DNA of 64,000 nt from CAWCQC01 sp963819905. Lineage in GTDB: Bacteria > Actinomycetota > Thermoleophilia > Gaiellales > Gaiellaceae. The position numbers and the translations under genes are program-made. Shown one piece after another: positions 1 to 9,200 of the stretch (position 1 is its first letter; every line of letters begins with the position of its first letter). The notes under the pieces were generated by a model, which did no database searches, was not told the DNA's origin, and was given only the letters and a program-made list of their open reading frames with translations. The stretch covers positions 445,324 through 509,323 of the forward strand of contig CAWFXP010000010.1 in the NCBI GenBank assembly GCA_963819905.1, given 5' to 3'.

Positions 1-1070
1 AGCGCCTCGATCCCGTCGGGGGTCATCAAGAGCGTCTCCATGTAGCTCGCCGTCGCTCCCGACTCCGGGTCGAAGACGACGTTTTCGTAGTTCGTGACGT
101 ATCCGGGCTCCCAGGTGAACTGCTCGTAGGCGTCGTTCGAGAGGTACGTGTGGCCGACCCAGCTCGGTGCGAGCGCGATCCCGAGCGCGTACCCGCCGAC
201 CCACCAGACCTGCTCGGGCGGGATGCGCGCGAAGACGTGCTCCTCGGCGGCCCGCTGCGCGACGTCGAGCGGGTCGCCCGGGCGAACGGCGGCCTTGACC
301 GCTTCGACGCTGCCGGCCGTCTGCTCGATGATCGCGCGGGCACGGGGATGGTCGTCGCCGACCGCGAAGGTGCGGCAGAGGTCTGCGTGGTAGCGATCGA
401 CGACGCCGCAGGCATCCACGTAGACGACGTCACCGCGCTCGATGGGCCGCCTCGTCGGGAAGGAATGCGTCCGGCACCAGACGAGCGGGCCGGACGAGAC
501 CATCGTCGGGATCGCCGCGGGCTCGCCGCCCTGCGCCGCCATCGCTGCGTCGAGAAGCGCGGCGGCCTCCAGCTCGGTCGTCCCGGGCCGGAGCTCGCGC
601 TGCAGGGTCAGGAACGCGGAATCGACGATCGCCGCCGCGCGGCGGATGCGCTCGAGCTCCACGGCCGACTTGACGAGCCGCACGCGGTCGACGATCCAGT
701 CCCCGTCGACGAGCTCGGCGCCGCGGGCGGAGAGCTCGTCGGCGACCCGGCGGACGAGCGGCGCTCCCGGCGCCGGCGTGTGCCATTCGATGCCGAGCGT
801 GCCGCCGGTCCAGCCCCGTTCCTGAAAGGCGCGGCCGACGGTCTCGAGAGCGTCCTCGTAGCGGAAGAAGACGGCGTCGCCGAAGCGCGCGGTGGCGAGG
901 ACGAGATCGCGATGGCGCTCGTAGTCGAGAAAGACGATCCCCTCGGACCGCCGGTCGACCACCACCCCGAGCGGCGCGCGCGGCGGATACCAGATCGACG
1001 TGAACCCGGTCAGGTAGCAGACGTTCGCGGGGCTCATGACGTAGAGGACATCGACGCCGCGGCGCGCCAT
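1..1070 (-). CDS. M24 family metallohydrolase (creatinase/Xaa-Pro/ectoine-hydrolase-like), 3' end off the window
   Basis: The reading frame continues past the left edge, so the C-terminal end is missing. The protein has the creatinase-type N-terminal domain (YVMSPANVCYLTGF near the start) followed by the pita-bread metal-binding domain. Metal-binding acidic residues appear in VYVDACGV and YHADLCRTF, and later motifs include GYALGIALAPSWVGH and NYENVVF. The family hydrolyses C-N bonds with two metal ions; members include prolidases, creatinase and the ectoine hydrolase DoeA, to which the GYALGIALAP segment is most similar. The substrate cannot be fixed. The first in-frame ATG is at 1070, yet recognisable family sequence (YPFDEAEYASREARV) continues upstream to a TGA at about 1148. 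An extra G near 1136 would connect it to an ATG at 1149. The gene is divergent from the amine oxidase. Confidence 0.8.
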   Translation of the reverse strand, partial: MARRGVDVLYVMSPANVCYLTGFTSIWYPPRAPLGVVVDRRSEGIVFLDYERHRDLVLATARFGDAVFFRYEDALETVGRAFQERGWTGGTLGIEWHTPAPGAPLVRRVADELSARGAELVDGDWIVDRVRLVKSAVELERIRRAAAIVDSAFLTLQRELRPGTTELEAAALLDAAMAAQGGEPAAIPTMVSSGPLVWCRTHSFPTRRPIERGDVVYVDACGVVDRYHADLCRTFAVGDDHPRARAIIEQTAGSVEAVKAAVRPGDPLDVAQRAAEEHVFARIPPEQVWWVGGYALGIALAPSWVGHTYLSNDAYEQFTWEPGYVTNYENVVFDPESGATASYMETLLMTPDGIEA

Positions 1071-1161
1071 CTCCTCGCGTACGCGAGCCTCCCGGCTTGC
1101 GTACTCGGCCTCGTCGAACGGGTATGCCTGCTCGTCCGCGATGCGTCATCCTATGGCCCCC

Positions 1162-2376
1162 ATGAGCACGAGAGCCATCGTGATCGGCGCCGGCTTCGCG
1201 GGCCTGGCCGCTGCCGACGAGCTGGCCCGGGCTGGACACGAGGTCGTCGTGCTCGAGGCGCGCGACCGGGTCGGCGGCCGGGTCTGGTCGACCGAGCTTC
1301 CGAACGGGGCCGTGGTCGAGCGGGGCGCGGAGTTCATCCTGCCGGGGAACGACGTGCTCCTCGACCTGTGCGGCCGCCTCGGGCTCGGGCTGTGGGAGAA
1401 GGGCATGCGCTACGGCGAGCGTGAGCCGCGCGGCGGGATCGGCGTCGAGCCCGAGGTCCTCGCCCGCTCCGTCGACGCCGTCGCGGCCGCCGTCGCGGAG
1501 CGCCGCGACTCGTCGCTCTCGGCTGCCGAGCTGCTGGCCGGGCTCGACCTCGATCCGGGCGCCCGCGAGGCGATCCTCTCCCGTCTCGAGGTGTCGACCG
1601 GGTGCGTCGGCGACCGGGTCGCGGCCGGCGAGCTCGCCGGCGTCGGTGCCCACAGCCGCGACGACTGCCCGAGCGTCGCGGGCGGAAACCAGCTCGTCGC
1701 CCGGCGGCTCGCCGAGGGGCTCGGTCCGGCCGTTCACCTGCGAAGCCCGGTCGACCGCGTGGAGTGGAGCGGCGACGGCGTGCGGGTGCGGGCTGCCGGC
1801 GGCGAGCTGGCGGGCGACGTCGCGGTGGTCGCCGTCCCGGCGGCCGTCATCGGCCGCATCTCGTTCGAGCCGGCGCTGCCCCGGCGGGTGAGCGCGGCGT
1901 ACGGCGACGTCGAGTACGGCCAGGCGGCCAAGCTCTTCGTCCCGCTCCGCGAGGTGCCGGCGCCGAGCGCCGTTCTCTCGGTGCCGGAGCGCTACTGGAC
2001 GTGGACGTCGGCGGCGGAGGGAGGGGCGGTGCAGCCGGTCGTCAACGCCTTCGCCGGGTCGGCCCCCGCGCTCGACGCACTCGCCGTCGACGAGGGGCCG
2101 GAGCGGTGGCTCGCGTCGCTCGCGCGGCTGCGCCCGGACCTCGAGCTCGAGCCCGAGGGCGCCGTCCTCTCGACCTGGGCCGACGACCCGTGGGCCGGGG
2201 CAGCGTATTCGGTCGCGGGGCCCGGCTTCCGTCCGGACGACGCGCGCTGGGCGCCCGTCGGCCCGCTTCGCTTCTGCGGCGAGCACACGGCCGGCGCCTA
2301 CCACTCGCTCATGGACGGTGCGTTGCGAAGCGGGCTGCGGGCGGCGAAGGAGACGCTGCGCCCGGCAGCCGTGTAG
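1162..2376 (+). CDS. FAD-dependent amine oxidase (flavin monoamine oxidase family)
   Basis: The protein starts with a classic dinucleotide-binding fold, VIGAGFAGLAAADELA, followed by EARDRVGGRV. It ends with the amine-oxidase flavin motif around GEHTAGAYHSLMDGAL. Its length of about 405 residues is normal for compact bacterial flavin amine oxidases, which oxidise primary or secondary amines to the imine with release of hydrogen peroxide. I chose the ATG at 1162 because it puts the FAD motif right at the N terminus; in-frame ATGs at 1141 and 1153 are alternatives. A cupin gene follows after 22 bases with a strong ribosome binding site. The neighbours (M24 hydrolase, DAO-type flavoenzyme) suggest catabolism of an amine or N-acylated amino acid, but the substrate is unknown. 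Confidence 0.85.
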   Translation: MSTRAIVIGAGFAGLAAADELARAGHEVVVLEARDRVGGRVWSTELPNGAVVERGAEFILPGNDVLLDLCGRLGLGLWEKGMRYGEREPRGGIGVEPEVLARSVDAVAAAVAERRDSSLSAAELLAGLDLDPGAREAILSRLEVSTGCVGDRVAAGELAGVGAHSRDDCPSVAGGNQLVARRLAEGLGPAVHLRSPVDRVEWSGDGVRVRAAGGELAGDVAVVAVPAAVIGRISFEPALPRRVSAAYGDVEYGQAAKLFVPLREVPAPSAVLSVPERYWTWTSAAEGGAVQPVVNAFAGSAPALDALAVDEGPERWLASLARLRPDLELEPEGAVLSTWADDPWAGAAYSVAGPGFRPDDARWAPVGPLRFCGEHTAGAYHSLMDGALRSGLRAAKETLRPAAV

Positions 2377-2398
2377 GCACTCGACCGAGGAGGTTCCG

Positions 2399-2797
2399 AT
2401 GGCGAAGCCGCGCCCGATGGTGGTGCCGCTTGCGAGCGTAGAGCCGGTGCCCGCCGCCGAGGCGGTGACGAAGGTGAGAATCGCCCGTCTCGTCACGCGC
2501 AGGCGGTGTGGCTCCGAGCTTCTGCTCGGGGCGTCGTGGATGGACCCCGGGGAGGAGACGAACCTGTGGTCGTCGCGCGAGCAGGACGACACCGGGGCAG
2601 ACGACCACTGGTACGGACCGGTCGAGGAGACCTACTTCATCATCCGCGGCCGGCTCCGCCTCACGTGGGACGAGGGCGTCCTCGAGCTCGGCCCCGACGA
2701 CGCCGTGTACCTCGCGCCGGGGTGGACCTACCGGCTCGCAAACGTCGGCGACGAGCCGGCGTTCTTCGTCTACTCGATGACCCCGACCCCCGAGTGA
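2399..2797 (+). CDS. cupin-domain protein
   Basis: This is a 132-residue single-domain protein. The central segment VEETYFIIRGRLRLTW followed by LELGPDDAVYLAPGWTYRLAN has the strand pattern of the cupin barrel. The usual His-x-His metal motif of cupin motif 1 is not obvious (the preceding segment reads DDHWYGPVEETYF), so it may be a binding or sensor protein rather than an enzyme. The ATG at 2399 is preceded by AGGAGG at the ideal distance, which decides the start over upstream in-frame codons. The last codons overlap the GTG start of the next gene (GTGA), so it is translationally coupled to the DAO-type flavoenzyme and probably works with it. Confidence 0.8.
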   Translation: MAKPRPMVVPLASVEPVPAAEAVTKVRIARLVTRRRCGSELLLGASWMDPGEETNLWSSREQDDTGADDHWYGPVEETYFIIRGRLRLTWDEGVLELGPDDAVYLAPGWTYRLANVGDEPAFFVYSMTPTPE

Positions 2798-4209
2798 GGC
2801 CGGACGCCCCACCGTATCCCGGCCGGAGCTGGTGGCTCGTCGAGGCAGAGAACGCGGACGGAGGTCCGGAGTGTCCACCGCTTCGGGAGGACGTCGAGGC
2901 GGACGTCGCAATCGTCGGCGGCGGCTACACGGGGCTCTGGACGGCGTACGCGCTGCTCGAGCTCGCTCCGCGGGCACGCGTCGTCCTGCTCGAGCGCGAG
3001 ACCTGCGGCTCCGGCCCGAGCGGGCGGAACGGCGGCTTCTGCGGCGGCTACTGGTCGAGCCTCGACGAGCTGGCCGAGCTGTTCGGCGACGATGCAGCCC
3101 TCGCCCTGGCGCTCGCCGCCGAGCGGGCGGTCGATCAGGTCGAGGAGTTCTGCGCGGTCCACGGCGTCGACGCGTGGTTCGTCCGCGCCGGCGACCTGGG
3201 TGTTGCGACGTCGCCTGCCCAGAAGGGGCGCTGGCGCGGGGCCGTCTCGGCGGCCCGCCGAATCGGCGTCGCCGATCGCGTCCTCGAGCTGACGCCGGCC
3301 GAGACGGCCGAACGGATCCGCTTGCCCCACCAGGGCGGGGGAATTCTCGTTCCGGGCGACGCGACCGTCCAACCGGCCCGGCTCGTCCTCGGCCTGCGCC
3401 GCGCCGTCCTCTCCCGGGGCGGCAGGATCTTCGAGCGAACGCCCGTGTCCCGGCTCCGCGCCGGCTCGCCGGTGGTCGCGGAGACGCCGGGCGGGGCCGT
3501 CCACGCCGAGCAGGCGGTCCTCGCGACCAACGCGTGGCTCTCGACTGCTCCTGCGTTTCGACCCGTCTGACGGTCACGGGGCACGTACATGGTGGTCACG
3601 GCGCCCGCGCCGGAGCATCTTGCCGGCATCGGCTGGACGGGAGGCGAGGCCGTCTGGAACTTCCGCTCGGCGCTCAACTACCTCCGCACGACGCGGGACG
3701 GACGGATCGCGTTCGGCACAGGCGCCATGCAGCCGGGGCTCGCCCGCTCGATCGGGCCCGCCTTCGACTGGCATCGCGGCTTCGTCGCCGAGGTCGCGCG
3801 GCAGTTCCGGGCGCTGTTCCCCTCCTTCGCGGACGTGCAGCTCGAGGCCGGCTGGGGTGGGCCGATCGACGTGTCCGGCGCCCACCTGCCGTTCGTGGGC
3901 CGCTCCCGGGACGGATCGATCCAGTACGCCGCGGGGTTCACCGGAAACGGCGTCGGTCCGTGCCGGCTCGTGGGGGAGATCCTCGCGAGGCGCGTGCTCG
4001 ACATCGACGACGAGCTGACGCGGCTGCCCATCGTCGACTTCGAGCCGAGGAGCTTCCCGCCCGAGCCGCTGCGCTCGGTGGGCGCGCTGCTCGTGAACGG
4101 CGCGGTGCTTCGTCTCGACTCGTCCGAGGACTCGGGCCGCCGAGCAGATCCGCTGACCGCACTCGTCGCGGGGCTGCCGCGGCGGCTCGGCTATCACCTC
4201 GGGCCCTGA
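2794..4209 (+). CDS. DAO-family FAD oxidoreductase, interrupted by an in-frame TGA
   Basis: The reading frame begins at a GTG overlapping the cupin stop codon. It encodes an N-terminal FAD-binding fold (VAIVGGGYTGLWTAYALLE, then ERETCGSGPSGRNGGFCGG) and a C-terminal DAO half with GWGGPIDVSGAHLPFVG and FTGNGVGP. These features match the gamma-glutamylputrescine oxidase/sarcosine-oxidase-like branch of the DAO superfamily, which oxidises secondary amines. A single TGA at 3568-3570 cuts the gene within one reading frame: both halves are in the same frame and the family sequence continues at once (RSRGTYMVV). A CGA arginine codon one transition away would restore it. Either it is a recent pseudogene or a base error. 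A second protein could in principle restart at the ATG at 3589. Confidence 0.75.
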
Positions 4210-4210
4210 T

Positions 4211-4368
4211 CGGAGGGGACAGGTCCCGCCCCTACGGACGTCGCCCTGAACCGGCAGGCGTGGGGCGGGCGGGGCGGGAGAGACGCAAGGTGTAGGGGCC
4301 GGACCTGTCCGGCCCGCCGGCGGGCACCATGACATCGGAGGGTCGGGCGGGACAGGTCCCGCCCCTAC
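4211..4368. repeat. REP-like palindrome cluster A (3 copies)
   Basis: Three short palindromes lie between the flavoenzyme and the glutamate dehydrogenase gene, at about 4211-4235, 4292-4315 and 4345-4368. Each has the form GTAG plus a stem of about nine base pairs around a CT or AG centre. The stem is GGGCCGGAC/GTCCGGCCC in the middle copy and GGGCGGGAC/GTCCCGCCC in the third. The first copy has a degenerate left arm. The GTAG end points left in the middle copy and right in the outer two, so neighbouring copies are inverted with respect to each other. This is the layout of REP/BIME elements. They also lie where a transcription terminator would be expected between convergent genes. Confidence 0.85.
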
Positions 4369-4381
4369 GGGAGTTGACGCG

Positions 4382-7300
4382 TCAGCCGACGAGGCTTCGG
4401 ATCTGGCGGAGCGCGACCGTGATCGCGGCGAGGCTCGGCTCCTCCTGCTCCTCGAACGACTCCATGAGGCGCTCGAAGCGGTCGACTGCCTCGGAGCGGC
4501 TGGCCACGTACGCCTCGAGCGACGCCGCGACGGGCGTGTGGTCCGAGCTCTGCAGGGCGCGCAGGGCGATGTCGCGACGAAGCGCCATGAGATCGTCCGC
4601 CACGGCCTGAGCCGCCCAGCGCTGCCAGTTGGTCGCCGTCGGAACGTCCTCCAGCTCGCGCTCGAGCCAGTCGACGTGAAGCCGCTCGCCGGCGAGAACG
4701 AAGGCTTCGGCGACCTCCTCGATCGTGCGCCCGGTGCGGCTCGCGACCGATGCGATGTCGGGCGTATGAGCGAGCTCCGTCTGGAAGGCATGGCTGCGCG
4801 CGATCTCCTCGGGCACGCCCTCGGAGACGAGCTTGGTCGCGGCGCGCTCGCGGTCTGCGCGCCAGGAGTCCGAGCCGACGCGGTCGAGAACGGCGGCGAG
4901 CTCCTCGAACGGCGGCTTCGCGGAGGCGATCATGTCCCCGAGCGGGACGCTCGGCGCGTTCAGCAGGTACCAGCGCGAGAGGTCTGCGACCAGCGTGTCG
5001 ACGCCGACCATCAGCTCGTTCTGGAGCACGGGGTCGATCTGGCCGTCCAGTGCCTCGACCCGGGCCCACCGCTCGGCCGCGCCGGAGACGTCGCGCGCGA
5101 TGTAGAAGGCGCGGGCGACCTCCGCCGGCTCGGCGCCTGTCTCGGCGCAGAGACGGGAGACGAACGTGATCCCCTGGTCGTTGACGACCTCGTTCGCGAT
5201 GATCGTCGACGCCAGCTCGCGGCGGAGCGGGTGCCGGAGGAGGACGTGCCCGAACCGCTCGATGACCTTCGCCGGGAAGTACCGGCGGAGGTCCCGCTCG
5301 AGGTAGGGGTCGTCCGGGAACGGCGAGGCGCGGATCGCCTCCTCGAGATCACGCTTGGCGTACGCGAGGAGGATGCAGAGCTCGGGCCTGGCCATGCCGC
5401 GGCCGGTGCGTTGCCGTTCGACCATCTGCTCGGCCGACGGGAGGCTCTCGAGCTCGCGGTCGAGCAGGCCGTGCGTCTCGAGCCGCAGCATCAGGTCACC
5501 GTACGACTCGAGCCGCTCGTGCGAGACCGCTTCCTCCTGCGACAGGATCTGCGCCTGGAGGTAGTTGTCGTAGAGCACGTGCGCGGCGACGTCGGCCTCG
5601 ACCTCCCGGAGCAGGTCGTTTCGCTGCTTGATGGTCAGGTCGCCGTCCGCGATCGGGATCCCGAGGAGGATCTTGAGGTTGACCTCGTGGTCCGAGCAGT
5701 CGACGCCCGCGGAGTTGTCGATCGCGTCCGTGTTGATCCTGCCGCCCGCTTCTGCGTACTCGATCCGAGCCTTCTGGGTGAAGCCGAGATTGCCGCCCTC
5801 GGCCACGACCCGCGCGCGCAGCTCGTTCCCGCTGATGCGAATCGCGTCGTTCGTGCGGTCGCCGACGGCCGCGTTCTCCTCGGAGGACGCCTTGACGAAG
5901 GTTCCGATGCCCCCGTTCCAGAACAGATCGACGGGCGCCCGGAGAACGGCGCTCAGCACGTCGTTCGGCCTGAGCGGTCCGGAGGCGCCGACGCCGAGTG
6001 CGGCCTGCGCCTGCGGCGACAGCTCGATCTCCTTCTCGCTGCGCGCCCAGACGCCTCCGCCCTCGGAGATCAGCGAGCGGTCGTAGTCGTCCCAGGAGGA
6101 GCCGGGGAGCTCGAACAGGCGCTTGCGCTCGGCGAAGGAGGCAGCCTCGTCCGGATCCGGGTCGATGAACAGGTGGCGATGATCGAAGGCCGCGAGCAGG
6201 CGGATCCGGTCGCTGTAGAGCATGCCGTTGCCGAAGACGTCGCCGGACATGTCGCCGATGCCCACGACCGTGAACGGCTCGTCGACCTCGATGCCGGCCT
6301 CGCGGAAGTGGCGCTTCACCGCCTCCCACGCCCCGCGGGCGGTGATGCCGAGCTCCTTGTGGTCGTACCCGGCCGAGCCGCCCGACGCGAAGGCGTCGCC
6401 GAGCCAGAACCCGTACTCCGCGGAGATCGCGTTCGCGTGATCGGAGAACGCGGCGGTTCCCTTGTCCGCGGCGACGACGAGATACGGGTCTCCGCCGTCG
6501 AGCACGCGAACGTCGGGAGGATGCACGGTCGCACCGTCGGCGAGGTTGTCGGTCACGTCGAGCATGCCGCGGATCAGGGCCGAGTACTGGGCGAGCACCT
6601 CGGCCTTCAGCGCCTCGCCGCCGGCCGGCGGGTGCTTGAGGACGAAGCCGCCCTTCGAGCCGACGGGGACGATCACGGCGTTCTTGACCATCTGCGCCTT
6701 CATCAGGCCGAGGATCTCCGTGCGGTAGTCCTCCTTGCGATCCGACCAGCGGATGCCGCCGCGCGCGACCCTGCCGCCGCGAAGGTGGATCCCCTCCATC
6801 CCGGCCGAGTAGACGAAGATCTCGTAGAGCGGGGCCGGCTCGGGGATGTCCGGGACGCGGGCCGACTCGAGCTTGAACGACAGGTACGGGCGGCCCGGCC
6901 GGAAGGCGTTGGTGCGCACGGTCGCTTCGATGTTGCCGAGCGCCGCCCGGAGGATCCGATCCTCGTCGAGGGACTTGACCCGGTCGAGCTCGGTTCGGAT
7001 GTCGTCCTGGAGGCGCTCCTCGGCCTCGGCGTCGGGCGGCCGGGCCGGTTCGAAGCGGAGCTCGAAGAGGTCGATCAGCTTGCGGGCGAGCCCCGGATTC
7101 CGCGCGTACGCCTCGTTCTCGTACTCGACGCCGAACGAGGCGCCGACCCGAACGCGGTACGTGCGGTAGGCGCGGAGGATGCCCACCTGCCGCCAGGTCA
7201 AGCCGGCCAGGCAGACAAGGCGGTTGAGCGAGTCGGACTCGGCCTCGCCGCGCCAGACCGCCGAGACGGTGTCTGCGACCAACTCGCCGCACTCGTTCAG

Positions 7301-9175
7301 CTTGAGGGGCTTCCCGTCCTGGTCGAGGACACCGAAGTCGTGGAGGAACGTCTCGCCGTCACCGCCGAGGAGTCGCGTCGGGACCTCCTCGATGACCGTG
7401 AGACCGAGGTCCTCGAGGATCGGCAGGAAGTCCGACAGCACGACCTTCCCGCCGGTCTTGTAGAGCCCCACGCGGGTGAGGTTCTGATCCTTGTCCCGCT
7501 CGTTCTGGAGCCCGACGACGAACGGCTCGCCCGCCTCCAGCCGCTCGAACTGCTCGACGTCGAGAACGGCCAGGTAGACGTCCGTCGAGGACTTGTAGTA
7601 GACGGGAAATCTGCCGGCGTACCTGTCGGCGAGCTCCGATCCGCGTTCCTCGCCGTAGGTCGTCACGAGCCGCTCGCGCAACCGGTCGTCCCAGGTGCGC
7701 GCGAGCGCGACGACCTCCTGCTCGAGATCCGTGAGCGAGACCTCGGGAATGGCGCCCGCGACGTGCACGGTGAAGTGGATCCGCGCCTGCTCCTCCTCGC
7801 TGAGCGAGAGGTGGTAGTCGATCGAGGAGCCGTCGAAGCGCGCGAGGAAGAGATCCTGGAGCCGGTGCCGGAGCTCGGAGTTGAATCGGTCGCGAGGCAG
7901 CGCGACGAGGACCGCGACGCGGCGCTGCTCGATGTCGGGCCGGATGAAGAGCTGTGTGTGCTGGCGTTCCTGGAGGTCGAGGAGGGAGACGAGCTGCTCG
8001 CGCAGCTCCTCGGCGCTCGCGACGAAGAGCTCGTCCTTCGGGAACGACTCGAACAGCTCGACGAGCGCCTTGTGGTCGTGGGAGCCCTCGAGGAAGTCCT
8101 CGGCGACCGCGATCTGGCGAAGCTTGCGGCTGAGGATCGGGATCCGGCTGGCCGGCGCCATGTAGGCCTTGCGCGTGAAGATCCCGACGACGCGAAGCGC
8201 GCCGACCGTGCTGCCGTCCGGCCCGACCCGCTTGACCGTGAGGTCGTCCATCTTCACGCGCCGGTGAACGGTCGCGAAGCGATTCGTCTTCGAGACGACG
8301 AGCAGGGGCCCCTCGACGAGCCGCTCGCGCAGCCCGGGATCGATCGCCTCGAGCCGAACCGGCTCGGCGTAGGCCGAGCCCACGTCGCCGGCGAGGATGC
8401 CGAGCCCGCGGCCCGGAGCCACGCTCAACAGCCCGCCCTCCAGCACGTAGTCGCGGCAGCCGAGGAACACGAAGTTCCCGTCGAGCAGCCACCAGAGGAA
8501 GAGCTCGGTCTCCTCGATCTCGTCGGGTGCGTAGCGGGCGCCGCTCGCGCGCGCCGCCTCGACGAGCTCGGGCACGCGATCGGTCATCTCCTTGAAGTCG
8601 CGCACCGCCGCCTGCACGTCCGTGAGCACGCGCCTGATCCGGCCGTCGAGCGCCGCCAGCTCGTCGGCTCGGAGGTGGCGGCCGACCTCGAAGTGCATGA
8701 CCGATTCGCGGGCAGGCGCCTCCCGGGCGTGCAGCACGTGCGCGAGGCGCCCGTCGGCGCCGCGCTCGGCGCCGATCACCGGATGGACGACCAGCCGGAT
8801 CTCGAGACCGCTCGCGGTCAGCTCCTCGGAGACCGAGTCGACCAGGAAGGACATGTCCGCGCTGTTCGTCTCGACCACCGAGCCGACGGTCGAGTAGCCG
8901 TCCCCCGCCAGCGTCGGGTTGAAGGCGCGCACCGCGAACGGCGCCGTTCCCCGGCTGTCGGCCAGCTCGAACAGGCCCATGACCTGACCGAACAGCTCCT
9001 CCGCGTCGAGCCGCTGCACGACGTCGGCGGGGATGCGCCTGACGTAGGCGCGGGCGAACTCGCGGACCAGGTCGGACCGCTCGGGCGCGACCCGTTCGCC
9101 GATCCGCGCGAGCAGAGCGTCGAGGAGGCGGCCCTGCGCGGGGCTCGTCATCGCCGAGTCGGTCACGCCGCTCAT
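4382..9175 (-). CDS. gdhB: NAD-specific glutamate dehydrogenase, large (about 180 kDa) type
   Basis: This 1,597-residue protein has the full length of the large L_180-type NAD-glutamate dehydrogenases, which deaminate glutamate to 2-oxoglutarate for catabolism. An N-terminal regulatory region (ETNSADMSFLVDSVSEEL near residue 110) precedes the catalytic dehydrogenase domain. That domain carries the substrate-lysine region KAQMVKNAVIVPVGSKGGF near residue 830 and DKGTAAFSDHANAIS and VVGIGDMSGDVFGNGM near residues 890-985. The ATG is preceded by GGAGG. It is the last gene of a minus-strand group with a class III aminotransferase 25 bases upstream and a MOSC protein. That fits a role in removing amino nitrogen collected as glutamate by transaminases. 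The frame is intact over its whole length. The gene symbol follows the usual name for this class. Confidence 0.95.
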   Translation of the reverse strand: MSGVTDSAMTSPAQGRLLDALLARIGERVAPERSDLVREFARAYVRRIPADVVQRLDAEELFGQVMGLFELADSRGTAPFAVRAFNPTLAGDGYSTVGSVVETNSADMSFLVDSVSEELTASGLEIRLVVHPVIGAERGADGRLAHVLHAREAPARESVMHFEVGRHLRADELAALDGRIRRVLTDVQAAVRDFKEMTDRVPELVEAARASGARYAPDEIEETELFLWWLLDGNFVFLGCRDYVLEGGLLSVAPGRGLGILAGDVGSAYAEPVRLEAIDPGLRERLVEGPLLVVSKTNRFATVHRRVKMDDLTVKRVGPDGSTVGALRVVGIFTRKAYMAPASRIPILSRKLRQIAVAEDFLEGSHDHKALVELFESFPKDELFVASAEELREQLVSLLDLQERQHTQLFIRPDIEQRRVAVLVALPRDRFNSELRHRLQDLFLARFDGSSIDYHLSLSEEEQARIHFTVHVAGAIPEVSLTDLEQEVVALARTWDDRLRERLVTTYGEERGSELADRYAGRFPVYYKSSTDVYLAVLDVEQFERLEAGEPFVVGLQNERDKDQNLTRVGLYKTGGKVVLSDFLPILEDLGLTVIEEVPTRLLGGDGETFLHDFGVLDQDGKPLKLNECGELVADTVSAVWRGEAESDSLNRLVCLAGLTWRQVGILRAYRTYRVRVGASFGVEYENEAYARNPGLARKLIDLFELRFEPARPPDAEAEERLQDDIRTELDRVKSLDEDRILRAALGNIEATVRTNAFRPGRPYLSFKLESARVPDIPEPAPLYEIFVYSAGMEGIHLRGGRVARGGIRWSDRKEDYRTEILGLMKAQMVKNAVIVPVGSKGGFVLKHPPAGGEALKAEVLAQYSALIRGMLDVTDNLADGATVHPPDVRVLDGGDPYLVVAADKGTAAFSDHANAISAEYGFWLGDAFASGGSAGYDHKELGITARGAWEAVKRHFREAGIEVDEPFTVVGIGDMSGDVFGNGMLYSDRIRLLAAFDHRHLFIDPDPDEAASFAERKRLFELPGSSWDDYDRSLISEGGGVWARSEKEIELSPQAQAALGVGASGPLRPNDVLSAVLRAPVDLFWNGGIGTFVKASSEENAAVGDRTNDAIRISGNELRARVVAEGGNLGFTQKARIEYAEAGGRINTDAIDNSAGVDCSDHEVNLKILLGIPIADGDLTIKQRNDLLREVEADVAAHVLYDNYLQAQILSQEEAVSHERLESYGDLMLRLETHGLLDRELESLPSAEQMVERQRTGRGMARPELCILLAYAKRDLEEAIRASPFPDDPYLERDLRRYFPAKVIERFGHVLLRHPLRRELASTIIANEVVNDQGITFVSRLCAETGAEPAEVARAFYIARDVSGAAERWARVEALDGQIDPVLQNELMVGVDTLVADLSRWYLLNAPSVPLGDMIASAKPPFEELAAVLDRVGSDSWRADRERAATKLVSEGVPEEIARSHAFQTELAHTPDIASVASRTGRTIEEVAEAFVLAGERLHVDWLERELEDVPTATNWQRWAAQAVADDLMALRRDIALRALQSSDHTPVAASLEAYVASRSEAVDRFERLMESFEEQEEPSLAAITVALRQIRSLVG

Positions 9176-9200
9176 CGGTCCTCCTCCGGGCCGGCCGTGG

